From Xanthobacteraceae bacterium (GTDB lineage: Bacteria > Pseudomonadota > Alphaproteobacteria > Rhizobiales > Xanthobacteraceae), in the NCBI GenBank assembly GCA_030040825.1, contig JASHSY010000033.1:1-11966 (forward strand): a DNA stretch of 11,966 nt, read 5' to 3'. Every line of letters begins with the position of its first letter. Position 1 is the first letter of the stretch. Positions 1 to 6,700 of the stretch are shown here, piece by piece. The notes beneath the pieces are model-generated. The model made no database searches, had not been told where the DNA came from, and saw nothing but the letters and a program-made list of their open reading frames with translations. A program made the position numbers and the translations under genes.

Positions 1-178
1 CCAGCGCGGCGTTGCGTTCGAGCTTTTTGGATTCGGTGCGGCCCGCGCCATCGAGATAGCTGGCGGTCTCTTCAACCAACGCCATTCCATCCCGGAAGAG
101 AGTCGCAAAAATCTGGGAACTGGCCAGCCGCTCACTGAATGACACCGCGCCGGCTTCACTTGCACGCTTCTCGGACAT
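1..178 (-). CDS. rcdA: RcdA-like protein (DUF1465), partial: N-terminal 59 residues
   Basis: The reading frame starts at ATG (178-176) and runs off the left edge, so only about 59 residues are visible. The start has a good ribosome site: GAGG lies 7 bases before the ATG. The peptide opens MSEKRASEAG and contains FSERLASSQIFATLFRDGM and LVEETASYLDG, which I recognise as the N-terminus of the DUF1465/RcdA family. In Caulobacter, RcdA is a cytoplasmic adaptor that, with CpdR and PopA, delivers CtrA and other substrates to ClpXP; outside Caulobacter the role is inferred from homology. Caulobacter rcdA is known to be CtrA-regulated, and a CtrA-type box lies 236 bases upstream here, but a terminator stands between the two. 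The family call is fairly sure; orthology in function is less so. Confidence 0.82.
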   Translation of the reverse strand, partial: MSEKRASEAGAVSFSERLASSQIFATLFRDGMALVEETASYLDGAGRTESKKLERNAAL

Positions 179-297
179 TGCTACGCCTCACACAACCGCA
201 GCATCGCTCGATTGAGCGTTTGAGTCCAGCAGACGGACGGCGCCGATTTTTGACATAGTTGCCGGCGTGAAGGCGCGGGAAAACGCCCACAAAACAT

Positions 298-325
298 AAA
301 AAAGAGCCGCCGTTGCCGGCGGCTC
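298..325 (-). terminator. Intrinsic terminator, minus strand
   Basis: GAGCCGCCG (304-312) and CGGCGGCTC (317-325) form a perfect 9-bp stem with a TTGC loop. In minus-strand reading it is followed directly by TTTTTT (complement of 298-303). There is no T run on the other side, so it acts only on minus-strand transcripts. It would end a transcript started near the CtrA-type box, or the DUF1192 transcript, before it reaches rcdA. Confidence 0.88.
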
Positions 326-392
326 AAGGTGATAACAGGGAGGCGTCAAACAGAGTGGACAGGAGCCACTCGATGTCCAGAAGATGGACAAT
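298..392 (-). ncRNA. Candidate small RNA (or terminated leader) under a CtrA-type box
   Basis: On the minus strand, downstream of the box at 414-428, three stem-loops follow in order. The first is 374-390 (TGTCCA/TGGACA, 5-nt loop). The second is 353-371 (GAGTGG/CCACTC, 7-nt loop CTCCTGT). The third is a 9-bp GC-rich stem at 304-325 followed by six T. Between the second and third is an unpaired run, 326-352, holding CCTCCC (complement of 338-343), which could pair with Shine-Dalgarno sequences. Stem, stem, open anti-SD stretch, intrinsic terminator is a common layout for trans-acting small RNAs in rhizobia. The 5' end near 392 is a guess from the box position. No credible protein frame fits. 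Alternatives are a terminated leader of rcdA or a structured 3' UTR of the DUF1192 gene. Confidence 0.5.
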
Positions 393-413
393 GACCGTAA
401 TGAACGAGAAAGC

Positions 414-428
414 TTAACTAATGGTTAA
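414..428 (-). promoter_or_regulatory. CtrA-type binding box TTAA-N7-TTAA
   Basis: Read on the minus strand the site is TTAACCATTAGTTAA. It has both TTAA half-sites at exactly 7 bases spacing, and the first is extended as TTAACCAT, the form described for CtrA sites in Caulobacter and rhizobia. It sits in an A+T-rich pocket of an otherwise GC-rich region, in the intergenic space between the DUF1192 gene and rcdA. The nearest candidate targets are the putative small RNA starting about 20-30 bases downstream and rcdA at 178. The motif is short, so chance cannot be excluded. Confidence 0.6.
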
Positions 429-472
429 TAAATCCCGGACATTTGCCGAATCTTTTTGCAGGTCCGCGGCGC

Positions 473-667
473 TTACTTCTTGAAGAACGCATCGGCCGCC
501 GACTGCGAGGCGCGCTTTCTTGCTTTTTCGGCCTCCAGCCGGGCAATTTCCTCCTTCAGCAGCCCGATCCGCTCGACAAGTTCGCTAACCGAGAGCAGTG
601 CCAAATCCTGCCCCATCTCGTGGCTGATTTTCTTCTTCGGCAGATCGTCAGGGTCAATAGCAGCCAT
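473..667 (-). CDS. DUF1192 family small protein
   Basis: A 64-residue protein opening MAAIDPDDLPKKK and ending with SAADAFFKK. The DDLPKKK start, a central LLSVSELVERI helix and a LKEEIARLEAE heptad-like segment are the hallmarks of DUF1192, a small family of unknown function found in Hyphomicrobiales. The middle (about residues 24-50) is rich in charged and leucine residues and probably forms a coiled coil. The ATG at 667-665 is preceded by GGAG at suitable spacing. Its position near rcdA on the same strand suggests a conserved neighbourhood, though the terminator at 298-325 separates the two transcripts. No function can be assigned. Confidence 0.85.
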   Translation of the reverse strand: MAAIDPDDLPKKKISHEMGQDLALLSVSELVERIGLLKEEIARLEAEKARKRASQSAADAFFKK

Positions 668-687
668 CAGGGCGCTCCAGTGCAGAC

Positions 688-716
688 AAATTAACGGCCG
701 GATCAGCGGTTGTCAC
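688..716 (-). promoter_or_regulatory. Possible sigma70-type promoter for the DUF1192 gene
   Basis: On the minus strand GTGACA (complement of 711-716) and TAATTT (complement of 688-693) are separated by 17 bases. They lie just upstream of the DUF1192 start at 667. Spacing is ideal but the hexamers are imperfect. The rest of 668-960 shows nothing convincing beyond the ribosome site of the next gene. Confidence 0.3.
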
Positions 717-960
717 ACGCGAGCACGATTGCTGCGACATGGCTGATCGTTGCCACATCCGCAAACGCTGGCCGTTATCCTGACCCATTGAAAAATCACG
801 GGAAAATTCTTGCACTCCCGCCGCTCTGCGGCTACTCATCGGTCCGCGCTTCTACGTTTTGCGCCGGGCGCCCGATGGGGTGCGAATTCGCCGCAAAGCC
901 GGCTAGATTACGGAACGGGGAGCTCCGAAAATCTCTGCGGTCAAGCTCGGAGGGCGTCTC

Positions 961-3840
961 TTGGCATGTCTTCGCGCCGCCACGGCGCTCATCGCCTTCG
1001 CATTCGCCGCTTGGCTCGGCACTTCCGCCGCCTCCGCGGTGGAAGCGGTCAATATCCGCCTCGACGCCGCGGCAATCGACCTTACCGATGCTATCGAGTT
1101 CCAGCATACCGACGGCGACCGCGTCCAGGTTTCGACCGCACCCGGCGCTGATGGCATCGTGCGGCGCATTGAGGTCCGCGCACGTGAAGCCGGGAACAAT
1201 TGGGCGGTGTTTGCGCTCGCCAACAACGGCGACGAGCAGATCGATCGGCTGATCGTCGCGCCGCATTACCGCATGGTCGGTTCCGGCCTGATCTGGCCCG
1301 ATCTCGGACTTTCCCGCATCGTCAACATCACGCCGTCGTCGGGTGACCCGCCCGAGCGCGTCGACAACGTGACCGCCGACGTGTTCCGCGTCACGCTCGA
1401 CCCCGGCACCGTGATCACTTTCGTCGCTGAACTGCGCGCACCGAACTTACCGCAGCTCTATTTGTGGGAGCCGGATGCGTTCAAGGACAAGGTTAATTCA
1501 CTCACGCTCTATCAGGGCATCGTTATCGGCATCGCCGGATTGCTTGCTCTGTTCCTCACCATTCTATTCGTGGTCAAAGGCAGCGTCATGTTCCCGGCTG
1601 CCGCCGCACTCGGCTGGGCTGTGCTGATCTACATCGGGATCGATTTCGGCTTCTGGAGCAAGGTCTTCGAAGTATCGTCAGGAGTCGAGCGGATCTGGCG
1701 CGCATCGGGCGAAGCAATTCTGGCGGCAACGCTGCTGGTATTCCTGTTCGCCTATCTCAATCTGAACCGCTGGCATGTGCGTTACGCCCACATCACTGTG
1801 GGCTGGTTGGCTTTTCTCGGCGCGCTGGTCGCGGTCGCGCTATACTCGCCGGCAGTTGCGTCCGGCATCGCCCGCATATCGCTGTTCTTCGTCGCGGTCC
1901 TCGGCTTGGCGCTCGTCGTTTATCTTTCAACGCACGGCTTCGACCGTGCGGTCATGCTTATTCCCACCTGGTTCCTTCTGGTCGTGTGGGTTTTCGGCGC
2001 CGCTCTCACGGTGCTCGGATTTCTCACCAATGACATTGTTGCTCCCGCCCTGCTCGGCGGCCTGGTGCTGATTGTCATGTTGATCGGCTTCACGGTGATG
2101 CAGCACGCATTCGCCGGCGGCATGGCACAGGGCATCATGTCCGACGTCGAACGCCGCGCGCTGGCCTTAACCGGTGCCGGCGACATGATCTGGGACTGGG
2201 ACGTCGCCGCGGACCGCGTGTTTACCAGTCCGGAAACCGAAGCAATGCTCGGGTTGAAACACGGCGCGCTCGACGGCGCGGCCGCAGCTTGGCTCGAGAT
2301 TTTGCATCCGCTCGACCGCGACCGTTTTCGCGCCACGCTCGATGGCGTGGTCGAGCAGCGGCGCGGCCGCGTGGCGCAGGATTTTCGCATGCGCACCGCC
2401 GACGGGCACTACCTCTGGTTCGCTTTGCGCGCGCGGCCGGTCGTCGGCTCCGATGGCGAAGTCATGCGGCTGGTCGGCACATTGAGCGACGTTACCGAAT
2501 TCAAGACCGCCGAGGAGCGGCTGTTGCATGATGCGGTGCACGACAATCTGACCGGCCTGCCTAACCGCGAATTGTTCCTTGATCGGCTCGAAGCCGTGCT
2601 CGGGCTCGGTAAGGCCGATTCAACCATCCGTCCGACCGTCATGGTGATCGATATCGACCGCTTCAAGCAGGTCAACGATTCCGTCGGCATGGCACTTGCC
2701 GACTCCATCCTGCTCACGCTGGCCCGCCGGCTCGGACGGCTGATCAAGCCGCACGATACGCTCGCCCGCCTGTCCGGCGATCAATTTGGGCTGATCCTGC
2801 TTTCGGAGCGCGACTCGGCCCGCATTACCTCGCTTGCTGAAACCATCCGCCGCACGCTGCGGGCGCCGATCACCTTTAACGACCGCGAAATTTTCCTTAC
2901 CGGCTCGATCGGCATAGCACTCGGCGATACCGAACCGCAGCGCGCCGAGGAGCGGCTCAAGGACGCGGAATTGGCGATGTACCACGCCAAACGCAACGGC
3001 GGCGATCGCATCGAGGTTTTCAAGCCCGCGATGCGGGCGCGCAAATCGGACCGCCTATCGGTCGAATCCGATTTGCGCCGCGCGCTCGAGCGCGAAGAGA
3101 TCACCATTCTCTATCAGCCGATTGTGCGGCTCGACGACCGCGCAATCGCCGGCTTTGAAGCGCTGGCGCGCTGGAACCATCCGAAGCTGGGCCGAGTTTC
3201 GCCAAATGAATTCATCACCATCGCCGAGGAAAGCGGGCTTATCGTCGAGCTCGGCCTGTTCGTGCTAGAGCGCACCGCACGGCAACTCAGCGCCTGGCAG
3301 CGTACGCTGCGGCCGCGGGAAACCCTGTTCGCCAGCGTCAACGTCTCGTCGCGACAATTGCTGCGGCACGATTTGATCCAAGATTTGCGTACCGTGCTGG
3401 CGCGTTCGCCGCTGGCCCGTGGTTCGCTCAAGCTGGAATTGACCGAATCCGTCGTGATGGAAAATCCGGAGCACGCCGCTCAGATGCTGCACCGGATTCG
3501 CGAATTAGGCGCGGGATTGGCGCTCGACGATTTTGGCACCGGTTATTCGTCGCTCGCTTATTTGCAGCGCTTCCCGTTCGACACCATCAAGATCGACCAG
3601 TCGTTCGTGCATACAACCGCGAAAGGCACCCGGCCGGTGATTTTGCGCTCGATCATCGCTTTGGCGCACGACCTCGGCATGGACGTGGTCGCCGAAGGCG
3701 CCGAGACCGACTCGGATGCGGTGGAGCTTTACCAGTTGGGTTGCGAATACGCGCAAGGCTTCGTGTTCGGCGAGCCGATGACGGCCGAGCGCGCCCGCGC
3801 TTTGCTCCAGCCGCACGGCAAAGTGGAAATGGTGCGCTGA
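961..3840 (+). CDS. 7TM sensor, PAS, degenerate GGDEF and EAL protein; probable c-di-GMP phosphodiesterase
   Basis: A 959-residue inner-membrane signalling protein. TTG is chosen as start because GGAGG lies 8 bases before it and the protein then opens with a clean signal peptide (residues 1-26, ending ASA) followed by a periplasmic part to about 180. The next methionine is far downstream. Residues about 181-390 hold several hydrophobic helices, as in 7TMR-DISM sensors. A PAS domain spans about 395-520, including HPLDRDRF and the LVGTLSDVTEFK end. In the GGDEF domain (about 521-690) the signature reads SGDQF (605-609), and a nearby conserved GH and GD are changed too, so cyclase activity is doubtful. 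The EAL domain (about 700-950) keeps EAL (733-735), NVSSRQL, ELTES, DDFGTGYS (856-863), KIDQSF and VAEGAET, so hydrolysis of c-di-GMP to pGpG is likely. The signal sensed is unknown. It converges on yqgE with a 6-base gap. Confidence 0.93.
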   Translation: MACLRAATALIAFAFAAWLGTSAASAVEAVNIRLDAAAIDLTDAIEFQHTDGDRVQVSTAPGADGIVRRIEVRAREAGNNWAVFALANNGDEQIDRLIVAPHYRMVGSGLIWPDLGLSRIVNITPSSGDPPERVDNVTADVFRVTLDPGTVITFVAELRAPNLPQLYLWEPDAFKDKVNSLTLYQGIVIGIAGLLALFLTILFVVKGSVMFPAAAALGWAVLIYIGIDFGFWSKVFEVSSGVERIWRASGEAILAATLLVFLFAYLNLNRWHVRYAHITVGWLAFLGALVAVALYSPAVASGIARISLFFVAVLGLALVVYLSTHGFDRAVMLIPTWFLLVVWVFGAALTVLGFLTNDIVAPALLGGLVLIVMLIGFTVMQHAFAGGMAQGIMSDVERRALALTGAGDMIWDWDVAADRVFTSPETEAMLGLKHGALDGAAAAWLEILHPLDRDRFRATLDGVVEQRRGRVAQDFRMRTADGHYLWFALRARPVVGSDGEVMRLVGTLSDVTEFKTAEERLLHDAVHDNLTGLPNRELFLDRLEAVLGLGKADSTIRPTVMVIDIDRFKQVNDSVGMALADSILLTLARRLGRLIKPHDTLARLSGDQFGLILLSERDSARITSLAETIRRTLRAPITFNDREIFLTGSIGIALGDTEPQRAEERLKDAELAMYHAKRNGGDRIEVFKPAMRARKSDRLSVESDLRRALEREEITILYQPIVRLDDRAIAGFEALARWNHPKLGRVSPNEFITIAEESGLIVELGLFVLERTARQLSAWQRTLRPRETLFASVNVSSRQLLRHDLIQDLRTVLARSPLARGSLKLELTESVVMENPEHAAQMLHRIRELGAGLALDDFGTGYSSLAYLQRFPFDTIKIDQSFVHTTAKGTRPVILRSIIALAHDLGMDVVAEGAETDSDAVELYQLGCEYAQGFVFGEPMTAERARALLQPHGKVEMVR

Positions 3841-3846
3841 TCGGGC

Positions 3847-4470
3847 TTATGCGTGCCCGGCCTCGCTTGAAAGCATGCCGAGATCGATGCCGATCTTTTT
3901 CAACGCGCGCTCATACTTGCCGCCTGTATCGGGGCCGAAGATCAGCTCGGAATCGGGCGCACAATGCAGCCAACCGTTACCCTGGATCTCGTTCTCAAGC
4001 TGGCCGGGCGCCCAACCGGCGTAACCGAGCGCCAGAATCGCGCTGGCCGGGCCATCGCCGCGCGCGATCGCTTTGAGAATGTCGAGCGTCGCGGTGAGAC
4101 AAATGCCGTCGTCGATCGGCAGCGTCGAATTTTCGATGAAAAAGTCGGCCGAATGCAGCACGAAGCCCCGCTCGGTTTCTACCGGGCCGCCGCGCATCAC
4201 TTTCACCACGCCAGCGCGAGACGGCAATCGGATCACGTCCGTCGCCGGGATGACGTCAAGCTTCACCAGCAGGTCGGAAAAGTTAACGTTCGGCGCCGGA
4301 TGATTGACGACGATACCCATCGCCCCTTCGGAGGAGTGCGCGCACACATAAATGACTGAACGCGAGAAGCGGTCGTCGAGCATTGCCGGCATAGCAATCA
4401 GCATCTGGCCATCGAGATACCCCCTGCCCCGGCCTTTGGCTTTTTCGGACGTTCCGCGCGACAAATTCAT
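3847..4470 (-). CDS. yqgE: YqgE/AlgH family protein (UPF0301, DUF179)
   Basis: A 207-residue cytoplasmic protein of normal family length. It has the N-terminal GYLDGQMLIAMPAM (about 17-30), SRSVIYVCAHSSEGAMGIVVN (about 36-55, family core), the MRGGPVETERGFVLH segment and the C-terminal LGYAGWAPGQLENEI (about 148-162). The biochemical role of this family is not settled; the name AlgH comes from a link to alginate regulation in Pseudomonas. I take the ATG at 4470. A TTG two codons earlier is also open, and neither has a clear Shine-Dalgarno. The gene is divergent from the DsbD-like gene across a 155-base spacer and ends 6 bases from the end of the EAL gene. Family identity is secure. Confidence 0.92.
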   Translation of the reverse strand: MNLSRGTSEKAKGRGRGYLDGQMLIAMPAMLDDRFSRSVIYVCAHSSEGAMGIVVNHPAPNVNFSDLLVKLDVIPATDVIRLPSRAGVVKVMRGGPVETERGFVLHSADFFIENSTLPIDDGICLTATLDILKAIARGDGPASAILALGYAGWAPGQLENEIQGNGWLHCAPDSELIFGPDTGGKYERALKKIGIDLGMLSSEAGHA

Positions 4471-4625
4471 GGTCAAAGGTTAGCCGATCATTGCCTTTTT
4501 GCAAACAAATGGAGGCGGCAAAAGTTCAATCTCGCCGCCCGCGATCGCCACATCGCCGCAGTCGCAATAAGGTCACGATGATTTCAGTAGCGTGTGTAGG
4601 TGAATTGCCCTTAAACACCGGCGGC

Positions 4626-5492
4626 ATGACCAACGTACAAATCCGTCGATTAACGTGTGTAGCTGCGGCGATTATCTGCGTCGCGGGCGCGTCGCATGCA
4701 TGTGCGCAGGACGCTTCGGCATGGGATGCACAACAGCATGCCGCTGCTCGGCTCATTGCCGGCGCCCCCGGTCAATCTGCTGGGGCGACGTGGCTGCGGG
4801 GCGGTGTGGAAATCCGGCTCGACCCGGGCTGGAAGACCTATTGGCGTTATCCCGGCGATTCGGGCGTGCCGCCGACTTTGGATTTTGCCGGATCGGGGAA
4901 TGTTAAATCGGTTACAGCGCTGTGGCCGGCGCCCAAGCGCTTCGATGATGGCGCGGGTGGTCATTCGATCGGCTATATCGGCGACGTTGTGTTGCCGCTG
5001 CGGATCGCACCACAGGATCCTGCCAAACCGTCGGAGCTGCGTGTCAAGCTCGACTACGCCATCTGCGGCAATCTGTGCGTTCCCGCACAGGCCAGTCTCG
5101 ATCTGGCATTGTCCAGAAAGGCAGGCGGCGAAGATGGTGCGCTGGCCGCGGCCGAGGCGCGCGTACCGCGGCGCGTCCCTCTTGGCGCTGGCGGCAATCT
5201 CACTATCCGCTCCGTGCATCGCGTGACCGACAACGGACATGCACGCGTTGTGGTGGAGGTGACCGCGCCCGCGGACATACCGGTGGATTTGTTCGCTGAA
5301 GGCCCAACACCGGACTGGGCGCTGCCACTTCCCGAACAAGACCACGGAGCGTCCGGCGAAGCCGCCGGCGTGCGCCGCTTTAGTTTCAATCTCGATGGCC
5401 TGCCGCCTGGCGCCAACGCTGACGGCGCGACGCTGATCTTGACCGCGGTGTCGCCGACCGATGCGATTGAGGTTCACGCGCGTCTCGACTAA
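4626..5492 (+). CDS. Secreted DsbD N-terminal-like (thiol:disulfide interchange) protein
   Basis: A 288-residue protein with a clear signal peptide (MTNVQIRRLT then a hydrophobic stretch to ACAQ at 28), so it is probably periplasmic. It resembles the immunoglobulin-like N-terminal domain of DsbD/ScsB. Seen are WLRGGVEIRLDPGWKTYWRY (about 56-75), PGDSG, and LDYAICGNLCVPAQ (142-155), with the pair C147/C151 where DsbD-type domains carry their redox cysteines. The transmembrane and thioredoxin domains of full DsbD are absent, and no membrane partner is encoded in the window. The role as a thiol carrier is inferred. The start at 4626 is chosen for the signal peptide. An in-frame ATG at 4578 has a better AAGG ribosome site and would add 16 residues, so the start is uncertain. 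The peroxiredoxin gene follows 66 bases later. Confidence 0.8.
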   Translation: MTNVQIRRLTCVAAAIICVAGASHACAQDASAWDAQQHAAARLIAGAPGQSAGATWLRGGVEIRLDPGWKTYWRYPGDSGVPPTLDFAGSGNVKSVTALWPAPKRFDDGAGGHSIGYIGDVVLPLRIAPQDPAKPSELRVKLDYAICGNLCVPAQASLDLALSRKAGGEDGALAAAEARVPRRVPLGAGGNLTIRSVHRVTDNGHARVVVEVTAPADIPVDLFAEGPTPDWALPLPEQDHGASGEAAGVRRFSFNLDGLPPGANADGATLILTAVSPTDAIEVHARLD

Positions 5493-5558
5493 TCCGCCGG
5501 TTCGGCTAAGTTTAGCAGGACACGAAATCATTCATCCGGATCACGAGAGGATACAACC

Positions 5559-6047
5559 ATGCCTATCAAGGTCGGCGATCGTCTGCCACCTGACTTGAAA
5601 TTCCGCGTCATGGGTTCTGACGGCCCGGCGTGGAAGACGACCGAGGAGCTTTTCAAAGGGAAGAAGGTCGTGCTGTTCGCCGTTCCCGGCGCATTCACAC
5701 CGACTTGCAACAACAATCACCTGCCCGGTTTCCTCAAAAACGCCGACGCGTTCAAGGCGAAAGGCATCGATACCGTCGCAGTGACCGGCGTGAACGACGT
5801 TTTCACCTTCGATGCGTGGAAGAAAGCCACCGGCGCCGGCGGCAAAATCGAATTTCTCGCGGACGGCAATGCCGACTTCGCCAAGGCAATCGACATGACG
5901 TTTGACGGCTCGGCCGGAGGGCTCGGGCTTCGCTCCAGGCGCTATGCCATGCTAATCGACGACGGCGTGGTGAAAAAACTTAATGTCGAGGAAGCCCCCG
6001 GCAAGGCCGAGACCTCAAGCGCCGAAACACTGCTTAAACAATTATGA
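5559..6047 (+). CDS. Peroxiredoxin, Prx5/redoxin type, single cysteine
   Basis: A 162-residue cytoplasmic thiol peroxidase that reduces hydrogen peroxide or organic peroxides. The family signature VPGAFTPTC (42-50) places the peroxidatic cysteine at C50, followed by NNNHLPGF. The later TGVNDVFTFDAWKK, LADGNADFAKAI and GLGLRSRRYAMLIDDG segments are all typical of the Prx5 family. No second cysteine exists in the chain, so it must work by a 1-Cys mechanism with an outside reductant such as glutathione/glutaredoxin or a thioredoxin (inferred). The start ATG has AGAGG 8 bases before it. It follows the DsbD-like gene on the same strand and may share its transcript. It converges on rnhA. Confidence 0.94.
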   Translation: MPIKVGDRLPPDLKFRVMGSDGPAWKTTEELFKGKKVVLFAVPGAFTPTCNNNHLPGFLKNADAFKAKGIDTVAVTGVNDVFTFDAWKKATGAGGKIEFLADGNADFAKAIDMTFDGSAGGLGLRSRRYAMLIDDGVVKKLNVEEAPGKAETSSAETLLKQL

Positions 6048-6057
6048 TGCGGCGACG

Positions 6058-6073
6058 CTCCGCGATCGCGGAG
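6058..6073. terminator. Short perfect palindrome after the peroxiredoxin gene, possible terminator
   Basis: CTCCGCGATCGCGGAG is a perfect palindrome starting 11 bases after the peroxiredoxin stop. It can form a GC-rich hairpin but has no T run after it in either direction, so it is at best a weak or Rho-assisted terminator. Nothing else was seen in 6048-6220 apart from a T6 run at 6188-6193 without a convincing stem. Confidence 0.25.
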
Positions 6074-6220
6074 AGCTACGACTAAGCGCGGGGCGTGCCG
6101 TGGTTCCGCGTCGCCTCGAAAACTTGTCGCTGATATTGCCGGTTGGAGCGGACGAACAGGAATAGGACGACTTTCACGACGCGCGGAGTTTTTTAGCTCG
6201 CTCGTGTGCGAAGGGCGCGG

Positions 6221-6700
6221 TTAATCCGTGCTGTCGCCCTTGACACCGCGGATTTCGGCAATCGCTTGGCCGACCAGCACATCGGCCCGCTCGTTCAGAT
6301 CGTGACCGGAATGTCCACGCACCCAGTGCCAGCGTATTTTGTGGGCGCCGAGCGCGGCGTCGAGCCGTTGCCACAAATCGATATTTTTGACCGGCTTTTT
6401 GTCGGCCGTGCGCCAGCCGTTCCGCTTCCACTTGGCAATGTATTTGGTGATGCCATCGCGCAGATATTGGCTGTCGGTGTGCAGATCGACGCGGCACGGC
6501 CGTTTGAGCGCTTCGAGCGCCGAGATGGCGGCCATCAATTCCATTCTGTTGTTGGTGGTGTTCGGCTCGCCGCCCTTAAATTCCTTTTCGCGATCGCCAA
6601 AAGTCAATATCGCCGCCCAGCCGCCCGGGCCCGGATTGGGCGCCGCTCCTCCGTCGGTGTGAATGACGACATGCGGCAGGGTGGCGGCCGGGTCGTTCAC
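6221..6700 (-). CDS. rnhA: Ribonuclease HI
   Basis: A 159-residue enzyme that cuts the RNA strand of RNA-DNA hybrids, removing R-loops and primers. All active-site residues are present: D16 in HTDGGA, E54 in NRMEL, D76 in HTDSQYL, H130 in RGHSGH and D140 in NERAD. These match E. coli D10, E48, D70, H124 and D134 with a constant offset of six. The length is standard. The start is GTG at 6700-6698, and its last two bases are shared with the TGA of thrB (a 4-base GTGA overlap), so translation is probably coupled to thrB. The thrB-rnhA pair is a common arrangement in Hyphomicrobiales. It converges on the peroxiredoxin gene. Confidence 0.96.
   Translation of the reverse strand: MNDPAATLPHVVIHTDGGAAPNPGPGGWAAILTFGDREKEFKGGEPNTTNNRMELMAAISALEALKRPCRVDLHTDSQYLRDGITKYIAKWKRNGWRTADKKPVKNIDLWQRLDAALGAHKIRWHWVRGHSGHDLNERADVLVGQAIAEIRGVKGDSTD

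Noticed and set aside
188..391. Minus-strand 67-codon open frame starting with TTG
   Set aside because: It lies over the predicted hairpins and terminator, has no ribosome site or family likeness, and its cysteine/proline-rich content looks like translated structured RNA.
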